NCBI RefSeq assembly: GCF_016908015.1
Contig: NZ_JAFBDB010000004.1
Coordinates: forward strand, 124,001-188,000
DNA: 64,000 bases
Source of the DNA: Clostridium pascui
GTDB lineage: Bacteria; Bacillota; Clostridia; Clostridiales; Clostridiaceae
Direction of reading: 5' to 3'
Shown here: piece after piece, positions 54,492 to 63,227 of the stretch
Position numbering within the stretch: the stretch's first letter is position 1
Layout of the letters: each line of letters starts with the position of its first letter
Made by a program: the position numbers and the translations under genes
Notes under the pieces: model-generated
What the model was told of the DNA's origin: nothing
The model's database searches: none
The model's input: only the letters and a program-made list of their open reading frames with translations

Positions 54492-55367
54492 TTATTTAGC
54501 AAAATTAACTTTTAATACTGCTGTATCACCTTTTTTTGCATTTTCAAGTAATTCTGTAGAAAGCTTTTTAAAATTTTCTACAGAGTGAGTTGCACCAGCC
54601 ACAGTGTCAACTTTAGCAGGGTCTTGTTTTTCAACTAGCGCAGCAGCTAAATCTTTAGTATACTTAGCTGGACCTATTTTAACTTTTGCTTCCATATTCT
54701 TGTTATATTCTGCATCTTCACTCTTTAGCTTTCCATCTTTGTTAGTATAGTCAAATTTTGCTACAGAAATCTTTCCGTCTTTTACTTCCATTTCAACAAA
54801 TGGCTTCCATCCCTTATCATCAAAATCTGAAGCTTCTGCCTTATATTTTCCATCCTTTAAAGTAACTGCTTTTTGTTCAGCCTCGAAAGTAACCTTTAAT
54901 ACTGAAGTATCACCTTTTTTAGCGTTTTCAAGTAATCCTGTAGAAAGTTTCTTAAAGTTTTCTACGGAATGAGTTGCACCAGCTATAGTATCAACTTTAG
55001 CAGGATCTTGTTTCTCAATTAATGCAGCAGCTAACTCTTTAGTGTATTTAGCTGGACCTGTTTTAACCTTAGCTTCCATGTTCTTGTTATATTCTGCATC
55101 TTCACTCTTTAATTTTCCATCTTTATTAGCATAGTCAAATTTAGCTACAGAAATTTTTCCATCCTTTACTTCTACTTCAACAAATGGCTTCCACCCTCTT
55201 TCATCAAAATCTGAAGCTTCTGCCTTATATTTTCCATCCTTTAAAGCCGCTTGAGTTTTTTCATTTGATGAAGCAGGTTTTGTTTCCTCTCTCTTTTGAC
55301 ATCCTACAAATAAACTTGTACATACGATACTTAAAGCAAGTACTCCTGATAACCATCTTCTCTTCAT
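54492..55367 (-). CDS. Lipoprotein with two tandem FMN-binding domains (PplA-like)
   Basis: A 291-residue lipoprotein. The signal ends in SLFVGCQKR with lipid cysteine 23 and a short linker. Two repeats of about 120 residues follow (about 42-165 and 170-291), roughly 90% identical to each other. Each begins LKDGKYKAEASDFD and has VDTIAGATHSVENF or VDTVAGATHSVENF, whose Thr in GAT matches the site where ApbE attaches FMN. This layout is that of PplA, the surface flavoprotein of Listeria extracellular electron transfer. It probably passes electrons to extracellular acceptors. GGGGGAAG precedes the ATG. It is first in the minus-strand unit, divergent from ndh. Confidence 0.87.
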   Translation of the reverse strand: MKRRWLSGVLALSIVCTSLFVGCQKREETKPASSNEKTQAALKDGKYKAEASDFDERGWKPFVEVEVKDGKISVAKFDYANKDGKLKSEDAEYNKNMEAKVKTGPAKYTKELAAALIEKQDPAKVDTIAGATHSVENFKKLSTGLLENAKKGDTSVLKVTFEAEQKAVTLKDGKYKAEASDFDDKGWKPFVEMEVKDGKISVAKFDYTNKDGKLKSEDAEYNKNMEAKVKIGPAKYTKDLAAALVEKQDPAKVDTVAGATHSVENFKKLSTELLENAKKGDTAVLKVNFAK

Positions 55368-55700
55368 TCAATTCTTCCCCCTTAATAATTAAGTTAATAC
55401 CTTCATGAAGTTTGTCAAATAACAAACCTACCATTAAAACCTTTACAATGAAATTATACACAAATATATAAGTTTTTGCTAGTATAATTTTCAATATTAT
55501 GGCTATTTCTATTTATATTTACTGTTAAACCTAATTTACACATCCATAAATTCACATATGAACATATATTTACTCTTGATATTACATAACACATTATTGT
55601 ATCATATATATGTAGTTAAGGATGTAGACATATTCTTAATTTAGATATAAAATTTATTTATAAGGGTAATTAATTATGAATATATTAAAGAGGTGATTAA

Positions 55701-57566
55701 ATGTCGACCAATACAAAAATACTAATTTTAGGCGCTGGATATAGTGGCGTACATGTAGCAAAAAAACTAGCTAAAAAGTATAAAAAAGATAATTCTGTAG
55801 AAATAACATTAATTGATAAAAATCCTTTTCATACTTTAATGACAGAACTTCATGAAGTTGCAGGAGGAAGAGTTCATCCTGAATCAGTCCAAATTGAACT
55901 TAGTAAGATTTTTAGTAGGACAAAGGTTAATGTGGTTACAGATTATATAGAAAATGTAAATACTGATAAAAAAGTTGTAACTACTACTTATAGCAAATAT
56001 GAGTATGATTATCTTGTAATAGGTACTGGTTCAGAACCTGCATTCTTTGGAGTACCAGGAGTAAAGGAAAATGGATTTACACTTTGGTCATTTGAAGACG
56101 CGATAAAAATAAGAAGCCATATCCAATCAATGTTTGAAAAAGCTTCAAAAGAAAGAAATGAAAAGAAAAGGCATGAAATGCTTACTTTTGTAGTAGCTGG
56201 TTCTGGATTTACTGGAATTGAAATGGCTGGAGAACTTCTTGAATGGAAAACTAAACTAGCTGAAGAATATAATGTTGATGAAAAGGAAGTTAAACTCTTA
56301 GTTGTAGAAGCAATGTCTACTATTTTAAACATGCTTGATAGACAGCAAGCAGATAAAGCTGAAAAGTATATGACTAAACATGGAATCGAACTTTTAAAGA
56401 ACTCTCCAATAGTTGAAGTAGGTTCAAATAGTATAAGACTAAAAAATGGAAAGGAAATTCCAACTCAAACTCTTATTTGGACTTGCGGTATACAAGCTAA
56501 TCAAGAATCAAAAGAATATGGATTAGAAAGTGGCCGTGCTGGCAGACTAGTTTCCAACGAATATTTGCAAGCAGCTAACAAAGAAAATGTATTTGTAGTT
56601 GGTGATATTGCTTATAATGAAGGGGGTTCCTGTGGTGTAAACCCTCAAATAGTTGAAGCAGCACTTCAAACTGGTGGTACAGTAGTTAATAATATAGTAG
56701 CATCAATAGAAAAGAAAGAAATGACAAAATACAATGGAAAATATCATGGTTTTATGGTTTCAATTGGTGGAAGATACTGCGTTGCCAATCTTTCAGGTAT
56801 GAAATTAGCCGGATTCTTTGCAATGGTAATGAAACATCTAGTTAACCTTCACTATCTATGGGGGGTAAATAATATTAATGCTTGCTATCATTATTTAATT
56901 CATGAATTCTTCTCCATGGAAGATAAGAGAAGTATAATGAGAGGACATTTATCCTCAAAGGCAAATAGATTATGGCTTGTTCCACTAAGATTGTTTATGG
57001 GTTGTATTTGGTTACTTGAGGGCTTAAAGAAATTCATCGGTGAAGATACTTGGGCAAAAGAAGGATTTAAATCATTAATGTATGGACCAAATACAGACAG
57101 CTGGATTATGTCAGGGAATATAAAAATGCCTTTTGAATGGTTATACACATCAGCTAATTCTGGAGCTTCAGCAACTGCCGAAGGTAGTGCTGCCGCTATG
57201 CCAACACCAATATTAAGCAGTATGCCAAGCTTTTATGCTGCAGTTATGAAGGTTATGATCCCAAATCCTGAGATGGCTGTTTGGTTTCAGAGAATGGTTG
57301 TTCTTATTGAAGTAGGTGTTGGACTTGCTTTACTTGCTGGATTATTTACATTCTTAGCAAGTGCTGCATCAGCATTCATGGTTGTTAATTTTATCCTTTC
57401 AGCAATGGCTGGCTGGGATATACTTTGGTACTTCTTTGGTGCTATTGCACTAATGGGTGGAGCTGGTAGGACTTTCGGCTTAGATTACTGGGTAATTCCA
57501 TGGATAAATAAAGTAGTGGGTAACTGGTGGCTTGGAAAAAGAGTACCTGTTTACAAACAAAAATAA
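55701..57566 (+). CDS. Type II NADH dehydrogenase with C-terminal membrane (DoxX-like) domain
   Basis: A 621-residue fusion. Residues about 1-400 are an NDH-2 flavoprotein: FAD motif ILILGAGYSGVHVAKKLA, NAD motif VVAGSGFTGIEMAGEL, and VFVVGDIAYNEG closing the FAD site. Residues about 430-615 contain about four hydrophobic segments resembling DoxX (WLVPLRLFMGCIWLLEGLKKF, AGLFTFLASAASAFMVVNFIL). The tail anchors the enzyme and may form the quinone site. Listeria Ndh2 has a comparable membrane extension. It should oxidise NADH and reduce a demethylmenaquinone-like carrier. AGAGGTGAT precedes the ATG. TTGATA and TATCAT 18 bases apart near 55576-55605 could be its promoter; nothing else is seen in the 333-base divergent gap. 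Confidence 0.9.
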   Translation: MSTNTKILILGAGYSGVHVAKKLAKKYKKDNSVEITLIDKNPFHTLMTELHEVAGGRVHPESVQIELSKIFSRTKVNVVTDYIENVNTDKKVVTTTYSKYEYDYLVIGTGSEPAFFGVPGVKENGFTLWSFEDAIKIRSHIQSMFEKASKERNEKKRHEMLTFVVAGSGFTGIEMAGELLEWKTKLAEEYNVDEKEVKLLVVEAMSTILNMLDRQQADKAEKYMTKHGIELLKNSPIVEVGSNSIRLKNGKEIPTQTLIWTCGIQANQESKEYGLESGRAGRLVSNEYLQAANKENVFVVGDIAYNEGGSCGVNPQIVEAALQTGGTVVNNIVASIEKKEMTKYNGKYHGFMVSIGGRYCVANLSGMKLAGFFAMVMKHLVNLHYLWGVNNINACYHYLIHEFFSMEDKRSIMRGHLSSKANRLWLVPLRLFMGCIWLLEGLKKFIGEDTWAKEGFKSLMYGPNTDSWIMSGNIKMPFEWLYTSANSGASATAEGSAAAMPTPILSSMPSFYAAVMKVMIPNPEMAVWFQRMVVLIEVGVGLALLAGLFTFLASAASAFMVVNFILSAMAGWDILWYFFGAIALMGGAGRTFGLDYWVIPWINKVVGNWWLGKRVPVYKQK

Positions 57567-57607
57567 TGTGAAATAATATATAAAATAAATAATTAAAGCT
57601 AACAATA

Positions 57608-57630
57608 GGTAGAGTGAGTTTCACTCTACC
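57608..57630 (+). terminator. Hairpin between the NDH-2 and polyprenyl synthase genes
   Basis: GGTAGAGTGA and TCACTCTACC are perfect 10-bp arms with a 3-base loop. The T-run after it is interrupted, so termination may be partial and the downstream gene co-transcribed. Confidence 0.55.
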
Positions 57631-57682
57631 TTCTAACTATTTATAAGTTATAAGTTGATATTTAATGTAGAGGACTGATTAT

Positions 57683-58648
57683 ATGGATAAAATCTGGAAT
57701 GAATATGAAGAGATAAAAACCGAATTAGCTTCTGTAATTTCAATTATGGAGAAAAACACTAAATGCAAAAATAAAAAAATAGAAACTTCCATAAGAGATT
57801 TAATTCACTCTGGTGGAAAAATGCTGCGTCCAGCATTTGTGCTTATTTCTTCACATTTTGGTAACTATGATTCTAATAAAGCTACATCCTTAGCTGCTGT
57901 AATGGAAATGATGCACATGGCTACTTTAGTTCATGATGATATTGTAGATGATTCTAAAATCAGACGAGGTCAACCAACAATTCAATCAAAGTATGGTAAG
58001 GATTATGCAGTTTATATAGGTGACTTTTTATTTTGCGTTTGCTTTAAGATTTTAGCCTCAATGTCATCTCTTAAAAATATAAAAGTAGATAGTAATTCCA
58101 TGTCAAGAATTTGCTTGGGCGAAATAGATCAATTGAGTTCAAGATTTGATACTGAGCTTTCCGTAAAAAGCTACTTAAGCAGAGTTTCTGGTAAAACCGC
58201 TGAACTATTTTCACTATCATTATATATCGGAGCTGCTGAAAGTGGTTGTAGCGATGCTCTTTCTAGGAAATTGTGGAAGATAGGACATAATATTGGAATG
58301 TCATTCCAAATTATAGATGATACTTTAGACTATGTCGGAACAGATGAATCAATAAAAAAATCTGCAGCAAATGATATAAAACAAGGAATATTTACATTAC
58401 CACTTATTTATGCTGCATTAAATAATAAAGAGGACTTTGATCCCTATTTTAAAAAAGATTTCTTTTCAGATCAAGATATAAGGGATATATTTATGTTGGT
58501 AAATAAATATGACGGCGTAAATAAATCAATAGAACTTGCTGATAAATATACAAAAAAGGCCTTTAAATTAATAAATAGCCTTCCAGAAAATCCTTATAAG
58601 ATAGTTTTAAAAGAACTTGCCGAAAAACTTCTTACAAGAGAATATTAA
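57683..58648 (+). CDS. Polyprenyl diphosphate synthase (DmkB/HepT-like)
   Basis: A 321-residue trans-prenyl synthase. The first aspartate-rich motif is in ATLVHDDIVDDSKIRRGQPT and the second in MSFQIIDDTLDYVG. GGKMLRPAFVLISSHFG is the usual N-terminal block. It makes the long isoprenoid chain of a quinone or cell-wall lipid. In this cluster it most likely supplies the chain for the UbiA-type enzyme encoded 4 kb away; chain length cannot be read from sequence alone. GAGGACTG precedes the ATG. Confidence 0.9.
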   Translation: MDKIWNEYEEIKTELASVISIMEKNTKCKNKKIETSIRDLIHSGGKMLRPAFVLISSHFGNYDSNKATSLAAVMEMMHMATLVHDDIVDDSKIRRGQPTIQSKYGKDYAVYIGDFLFCVCFKILASMSSLKNIKVDSNSMSRICLGEIDQLSSRFDTELSVKSYLSRVSGKTAELFSLSLYIGAAESGCSDALSRKLWKIGHNIGMSFQIIDDTLDYVGTDESIKKSAANDIKQGIFTLPLIYAALNNKEDFDPYFKKDFFSDQDIRDIFMLVNKYDGVNKSIELADKYTKKAFKLINSLPENPYKIVLKELAEKLLTREY

Positions 58649-58661
58649 TAAGCACTTAACC

Positions 58662-58698
58662 AAAAGGACAATATCCTTATTGAATATTGTCCTTTTTT
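58662..58698. terminator. Bidirectional terminator between polyprenyl synthase and cobS
   Basis: AAAAGGACAATAT and ATATTGTCCTTTT form a stem followed by TTTTT on the plus strand. It also serves cobS, whose stop codon overlaps it on the minus strand. Confidence 0.8.
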
Positions 58699-59456
58699 TA
58701 TACTTTTAAAATAGCGGTAAAGGCTATTAAAATTGCAATCTCCACAAATTCATTATTTGCCCCTAAGCAATCTCCAGTAATTCCTCCTATTTTATTATTA
58801 CAAAGTTTTAAAAATAGCAAGGTGACTATAAAGGCTACAGGTATTACTATAATAGTACTTTTAACTCCTATAAATACTATTGAAAGTGCTATAGTAACAA
58901 TGAAGCTTATTATAAAATGCCATATACTTACATTACCTATAAACAAATTACCTGTCCCATTTTTCTTAGCATTTTTACCTATTAAAAATAAAAATACTAA
59001 TGTACATCTACTGATAACTGGCGCAATTATTATTACAAAATGCCACCCCTTAAGTATTATAAAATTTAGTGCTGCATATCTTGATAAAATGTCAAACATA
59101 AGTGCTACGGAGGCAAAGGTTCCTATACGGCTATCCTTCATTATTTCTATTATTTTATCTTTATCACCTTTAAATGAAAAGAAACCATCAAATATGTCTC
59201 CAAACCCATCCTGATGAAGGCATCCCATTATAAGCACCCCTACTGCTAAAGTTAAAACAGTAGTTACCTCTACAGTAAATAGCCTTATACATCCATAGTA
59301 TACTATCCACTGTATTCCTCCAACTAATAATCCTACTAAAGGCAACATAGCTGCTCCATCTCTAAAATTTTTAGCCTCACAAGGAAGACTTCTTTTTACA
59401 GGAAGCCTTGTTAAAAACTGAACCATCAATAAAAAATCATATATATACTCTTTCAT
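58698..59456 (-). CDS. cobS: Adenosylcobinamide-GDP ribazoletransferase CobS
   Basis: A 252-residue integral membrane enzyme that joins adenosylcobinamide-GDP to alpha-ribazole (phosphate), making cobalamin (phosphate). Typical segments are FLLMVQFLTRLPVK, GAAMLPLVGLLVGGIQWI, GCLHQDGFGDIFDGFFSFKGDKDKIIEIMKDSRIGTF (the Asp-rich active region) and GGITGDCLGANNEFVEI. The ATG at MKEYIYDF is preferred, with AGGTGA ahead; an in-frame TTG five codons upstream is the alternative. Last gene of cobC-cobU-cobS. Confidence 0.95.
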   Translation of the reverse strand: MKEYIYDFLLMVQFLTRLPVKRSLPCEAKNFRDGAAMLPLVGLLVGGIQWIVYYGCIRLFTVEVTTVLTLAVGVLIMGCLHQDGFGDIFDGFFSFKGDKDKIIEIMKDSRIGTFASVALMFDILSRYAALNFIILKGWHFVIIIAPVISRCTLVFLFLIGKNAKKNGTGNLFIGNVSIWHFIISFIVTIALSIVFIGVKSTIIVIPVAFIVTLLFLKLCNNKIGGITGDCLGANNEFVEIAILIAFTAILKV

Positions 59457-59506
59457 CCTATTCACCTGCAATATAAATTTAATTAATATTTATTCACTAT
59501 TATCTA

Positions 59507-60088
59507 TTACTTAATTTTTAATGGCTGCCCACAGCATACAAGATAAACCTCATCACTTAAGCTTCCTATGTATTGATTTATAAAACCTGCAGTATCTCTA
59601 AATATTCTCCCAAGCTTATATTCTGGAACTAAGCTCCATCCAACTTCATTTGTAACTAACACTAAAGTTCTATTCAACTCTCGTGATTTTTCTATTAATT
59701 TTTTAAATTCTTCCTTTAAACGTGCGGTTATTTTATCCACATCCTCCATAGATATAAAATCAAAGTTATTATCAAGTCCTATGGAAAGCAGCCCCTGTTC
59801 CTGATCAAATAATGTATTTGTAGTCATTACTGTCACACAATCTAAAAGCATGTATTTATTATCAAAATCTTCAATTTTCTCTGCAAGATTTTTATATCCC
59901 TCTAAAGTGCCCCACTTAGGATTTCTTCTTTCCTTATGCTTTATAACTCTATCCTGCATTTCTTCATCCGTTATAACTGATGTTGCAATGTATAACACGT
60001 CATCCTTATCTTTTAATAAGTTTTCTGCAAAGGTGCTTTTTCCACTTCTTGCTCCACCTGTAACTAATATTATTTTTCCCTGTTCCAT
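59507..60088 (-). CDS. cobU: Adenosylcobinamide kinase / adenosylcobinamide-phosphate guanylyltransferase CobU
   Basis: A 193-residue bifunctional enzyme preparing adenosylcobinamide-GDP. The P-loop is VTGGARSGKSTFAENLL. The guanylylated histidine lies in VIKHKERRNPKWGTLEG. LLDCVTVMTTNTLFD and LVTNEVGWSLVPEYKLGRIFRDTAGFINQ are family hallmarks. Length matches. AGGAGGAAG precedes the ATG. It lies between cobC and cobS, with which it forms the nucleotide-loop unit. Confidence 0.96.
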   Translation of the reverse strand: MEQGKIILVTGGARSGKSTFAENLLKDKDDVLYIATSVITDEEMQDRVIKHKERRNPKWGTLEGYKNLAEKIEDFDNKYMLLDCVTVMTTNTLFDQEQGLLSIGLDNNFDFISMEDVDKITARLKEEFKKLIEKSRELNRTLVLVTNEVGWSLVPEYKLGRIFRDTAGFINQYIGSLSDEVYLVCCGQPLKIK

Positions 60089-60107
60089 ACTAACTTCCTC
60101 CTAAACT

Positions 60108-60701
60108 TTATATATCTGCATGAATAATAGAATCTATGTATAAATTTTCATACTCATATTTCACTAATGTTAGATCACCATTTTTTGAACCAAATTTCCA
60201 AAATACATCTAAATTTTCTCCCATAACATAAGTAAGTATAGATCTGATTACCCCGCCATGGGTTACTAGAAGTATATTTTTATCTTCAAGTTTCAGTATT
60301 TCTTGAAAAAATTCTTTTACTCTTTCATAAAACTCTACATAGGTTTCGCCATCTGGAGGTGCATAATACTTCCAATCGTCTGACCACTTTTGAAATTCTA
60401 TCGGATATTCCTTTTGTATATGCTCATAGCTCTTTCCTTCAAATACTCCTAGATTCATTTCATTTAATCTTTTATCTTTTATACACAGTATGTTCTTATC
60501 TTTTGATACAATACTTGCAGTAGATATTGCTCTTTTCATATTACTTACATATATTTTATCAAAGTCTATATTTCTAATTTCATTATTTATATACTCTATT
60601 TGTTTTATTCCCTTATCCGTAATATCAACATCTAAGTTACCATAGTAAAATCTTTTTGAATTTTGTTCTGTTTCTCCATGCCTTAAAAGATATATATTCA
60701 A
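60108..60701 (-). CDS. cobC: Alpha-ribazole phosphatase CobC (histidine phosphatase family)
   Basis: A 197-residue histidine phosphatase. The phosphohistidine is in YLLRHGETEQNSKRF, the second catalytic region is MNLGVFEGKSYEHI, and ILLVTHGGVIRSIL is near the C terminus. CobC removes phosphate from alpha-ribazole phosphate or from cobalamin 5'-phosphate. Assignment over a general phosphoglycerate mutase-like protein rests on the cobU-cobS neighbours. Start is uncertain among GTG, GTG and TTG codons; the TTG has the best spacing from AGAGGTG. No riboswitch is seen in the 200-base upstream gap. Confidence 0.88.
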   Translation of the reverse strand: MNIYLLRHGETEQNSKRFYYGNLDVDITDKGIKQIEYINNEIRNIDFDKIYVSNMKRAISTASIVSKDKNILCIKDKRLNEMNLGVFEGKSYEHIQKEYPIEFQKWSDDWKYYAPPDGETYVEFYERVKEFFQEILKLEDKNILLVTHGGVIRSILTYVMGENLDVFWKFGSKNGDLTLVKYEYENLYIDSIIHADI

Positions 60702-60912
60702 CACTTTCACCTCTAATATTACTTATAAATACAATTTAATATTATGAAACTAATAAAAATATAGCACTTATTGTAGTGCATTGCAAATAATGTCTTATAA
60801 AAATACATAGTTTTTTAATATTATATATGTTTAGATGAAGGATTTTTTGCACTTTTATAGAATACTTAAGTATATTTAGCGGATTTCGATTTATGAAGGG
60901 AGTCAATTATTC

Positions 60913-62253
60913 ATGTTGAAGGTACAAATTTCTAAAAATAAGACACATTTAAATTCAAGTATGCCTTCCAATGATGATATTATAGAAGTAGTATCATCCA
61001 ACTTTTTAATGGATAAATTTAATGCATCTCTTTTAGAATCACTTTTAACACATACAAATGTGGGCATTACTGTCATAGATGAAAATTTTAATATAGTTAT
61101 TTGGAACAATACCATGAGTAAAATTACAGGAATGCATAGAAGAGATGTAGTAAACTCATCCCTTTTTAATGTTTTTCCTTTTTTGGAGAAAATTCCAGAT
61201 ATTGAATGCTTTATTCAAGATAAAACTATCAATAAATATTTACCTTCTGAATCTTATGATTCCACTCCTCTATGCTCTTTTTGCCATAAATTTATAAATA
61301 ATCAAGGTAGCCTTAGAAAGGTTGAAATAGAATTTTGTCCATCTCAGAAAAAAAATGAACATTGGACTTTGATACTTGTGAAAGATGTAACAGATAAAGA
61401 ACTTTTAAAGGAACTATCTGAAAAAATAGAGAAAGAAGATAAACTCCTTAAAAAGCTTCAAGAAATAGATAAAATGGAAACGGAATTTTTTGCAAATATA
61501 TCTCACGAACTTAGAACTCCTATTAATGTAATATTAAGTGCTACACAACTTTTAACTATGGATTTGTACGGACAACTTTCAATGCATCATGATAAAAAAG
61601 AAACTTATTATAATAGCATAAAACAAAATTCATTTAGGCTTATTAAAATAATAAATAATTTAATAGATATAACTAAATTGGAAGCTGGTTATTATAAGCT
61701 ATCTTGCTCCAATTATAATATCGTAAGTGTAGTTGAAAATATAACACTATCCATAGCTAGTTATGTGGAGGATAAATCCATTAACCTTATATTCGATACT
61801 GATGTAGAAGAAAAGATAATATCTTGTGATCCTGAAAAAATTGAGAGAATAGTATTAAACTTAATATCCAATGCATTAAAATTTACTAATCCTGGTGGCT
61901 GCATTATGGTAACCTTAAAGGATTTAGGAGATAAAGTTAAGTTATATGTTAAAGATACTGGAGTTGGAATTCCCGAAGATAAATTAGAGCTCATATTTGA
62001 AAGATTTTCTCAAGTTGATAGAACTTTAGAAAGAAATAAAGACGGCAGTGGCATAGGTCTTTCCCTAGTAAAATCTTTAGTCGAGCTTCATGGTGGGGAG
62101 ATAGATGTTAAAAGCACATTTGGTGAAGGTTGCGAATTTATAATCACACTTCCTGCAATACTAACAAGTGAAAAAGTTAACATGTATGAAAATAATTTAA
62201 GTGATAACTTAGTTGAAAGAATAAGCATAGAATTTTCAGATATATATAAATAA
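60913..62253 (+). CDS. PAS-domain histidine kinase without membrane segments (orphan)
   Basis: A 446-residue sensor kinase with no hydrophobic anchor. Residues about 40-165 form a PAS domain (TNVGITVIDENFNIVIWNNTM) with an inserted cysteine pair (LCSFCHKF). A short coiled coil follows, then HisKA with phospho-acceptor His198 in FANISHELRTPINV, and HATPase_c with NLISNALKFTNPGG, DTGVGIPEDKLELIFERF and GSGIGLSLVKSLVELHGG. No response regulator gene is adjacent. It might be a sporulation-type orphan kinase or a cytosolic redox/metabolite sensor. AAGGGAG precedes the ATG. It is divergent from cobC and probably co-transcribed with the next membrane protein. Confidence 0.9.
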   Translation: MLKVQISKNKTHLNSSMPSNDDIIEVVSSNFLMDKFNASLLESLLTHTNVGITVIDENFNIVIWNNTMSKITGMHRRDVVNSSLFNVFPFLEKIPDIECFIQDKTINKYLPSESYDSTPLCSFCHKFINNQGSLRKVEIEFCPSQKKNEHWTLILVKDVTDKELLKELSEKIEKEDKLLKKLQEIDKMETEFFANISHELRTPINVILSATQLLTMDLYGQLSMHHDKKETYYNSIKQNSFRLIKIINNLIDITKLEAGYYKLSCSNYNIVSVVENITLSIASYVEDKSINLIFDTDVEEKIISCDPEKIERIVLNLISNALKFTNPGGCIMVTLKDLGDKVKLYVKDTGVGIPEDKLELIFERFSQVDRTLERNKDGSGIGLSLVKSLVELHGGEIDVKSTFGEGCEFIITLPAILTSEKVNMYENNLSDNLVERISIEFSDIYK

Positions 62254-62271
62254 TCCTACAAGGAGCTATTT

Positions 62272-63072
62272 ATGAGTGAGCTAAATTTAATAAACCACAA
62301 TATTTATTATCTATTTTTATACTTCACTGTATATGCTTTTTTAGGTTGGGTTCTAGAAACCATATATGCTACTATTAAAAATGACTGTTTTATAAACAGG
62401 GGGTTCTTAAAGGGGCCCTTTTGTCCTATTTATGGCTTTGGAACTATATTTTTGATAATATTTCTAAAACCTTTTATTAATAATGTATTTGCGCTATTTA
62501 TATTCTCTATTATACTTACTTCACTTTTAGAATACTTTACCGGGTATATTTTAGAAACCTTATTTCATAGTAGTTGGTGGGATTATAACAATAGAAAATA
62601 TAATATAAAAGGTAGAATTTGCTTGGAATTCTCAATATATTGGGGATTACTTTCAGTTTTTATATTAAAAATAATTCATCCAACTGTAGACTTCATTATA
62701 AAGTGGATTCCTTTCCCAATTGGAACTTGGATTTTTTCTGCATTACTTGCATATTTTATTTCAGATTTTACAGCTAGTTTAATAGAAGTAATTCATATGC
62801 ATTCATTATTTAAAGAGCTTCATAATATAAACTTAGAAATAAAAGAGAGGCTAGAAAACTTAAACTTTCATATAAAATCACTAAGAAGGAACAAACAAAT
62901 TGATACTGACTCAGAGGATTTAATAGCTGAATTAAAAACTCGATATGAATATATAATATCTAAAGCCATTAAGAGATCTTCAAGAATCCGCAATGCCTTC
63001 CCTGAATTTAAATCTAAGAGATTTAATGGAGTGCTGAAGGATATAGTGGAGAAAATTCATGGAAAAAAATAA
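62272..63072 (+). CDS. Putative ABC-transporter type IV (CmpB-like, PF06541) membrane protein
   Basis: A 266-residue membrane protein of the CmpB/PF06541 family. It has FTVYAFLGWVLETIYATI, FINRGFLKGPFCPIYGFGT and EYFTGYILETLFHSSWWDYNNRKYNIKGRICL, which are the defining family blocks, and five or six hydrophobic segments in residues 1-175. The C-terminal 90 residues are charged and probably coiled coil (LEIKERLENLNFHIKSLRRNKQ). Function is unknown; transport activity has been assumed from the family name only. AAGGAGCT precedes the ATG. It is 18 bases after the histidine kinase. Confidence 0.82.
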   Translation: MSELNLINHNIYYLFLYFTVYAFLGWVLETIYATIKNDCFINRGFLKGPFCPIYGFGTIFLIIFLKPFINNVFALFIFSIILTSLLEYFTGYILETLFHSSWWDYNNRKYNIKGRICLEFSIYWGLLSVFILKIIHPTVDFIIKWIPFPIGTWIFSALLAYFISDFTASLIEVIHMHSLFKELHNINLEIKERLENLNFHIKSLRRNKQIDTDSEDLIAELKTRYEYIISKAIKRSSRIRNAFPEFKSKRFNGVLKDIVEKIHGKK

Positions 63073-63127
63073 TTCCTTCTAAATCCTAGCCTCTACGTTC
63101 GAATCACTAATCTCTATAAAAGTTGCA

Positions 63128-63227
63128 CATTTTTTAATGTTGGATATAGTATGGAATTTACATCGTAAAAAACAGTAAACTGTCTTCCTATATGTAAATC
63201 CCATACTCCAAATTCTACATTAAGAAT
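63128..63227. repeat. Palindromic repeat element, short copy E
   Basis: A short form of the dispersed element. TTTTTTAATGTTGGATATAG and GTATGGAATTTACATCG in the left arm pair with TATGTAAATCCCATAC and TCTACATTAAGAA in the right arm around a short ACAGTAAACTGT loop. It sits between convergent genes, and the right end touches the sbcC stop codon. The internal nested hairpin of long copies is missing. Confidence 0.7.

Noticed and set aside
58687-59214. Open frame of 175 codons opposite cobS
   Set aside because: cobS is unambiguous on the other strand and the antisense product has no recognisable domain or ribosome site.
60711-60912. Third cobalamin riboswitch before cobC
   Set aside because: The divergent gap is only about 200 bases and has none of the conserved aptamer blocks seen at the other two sites.
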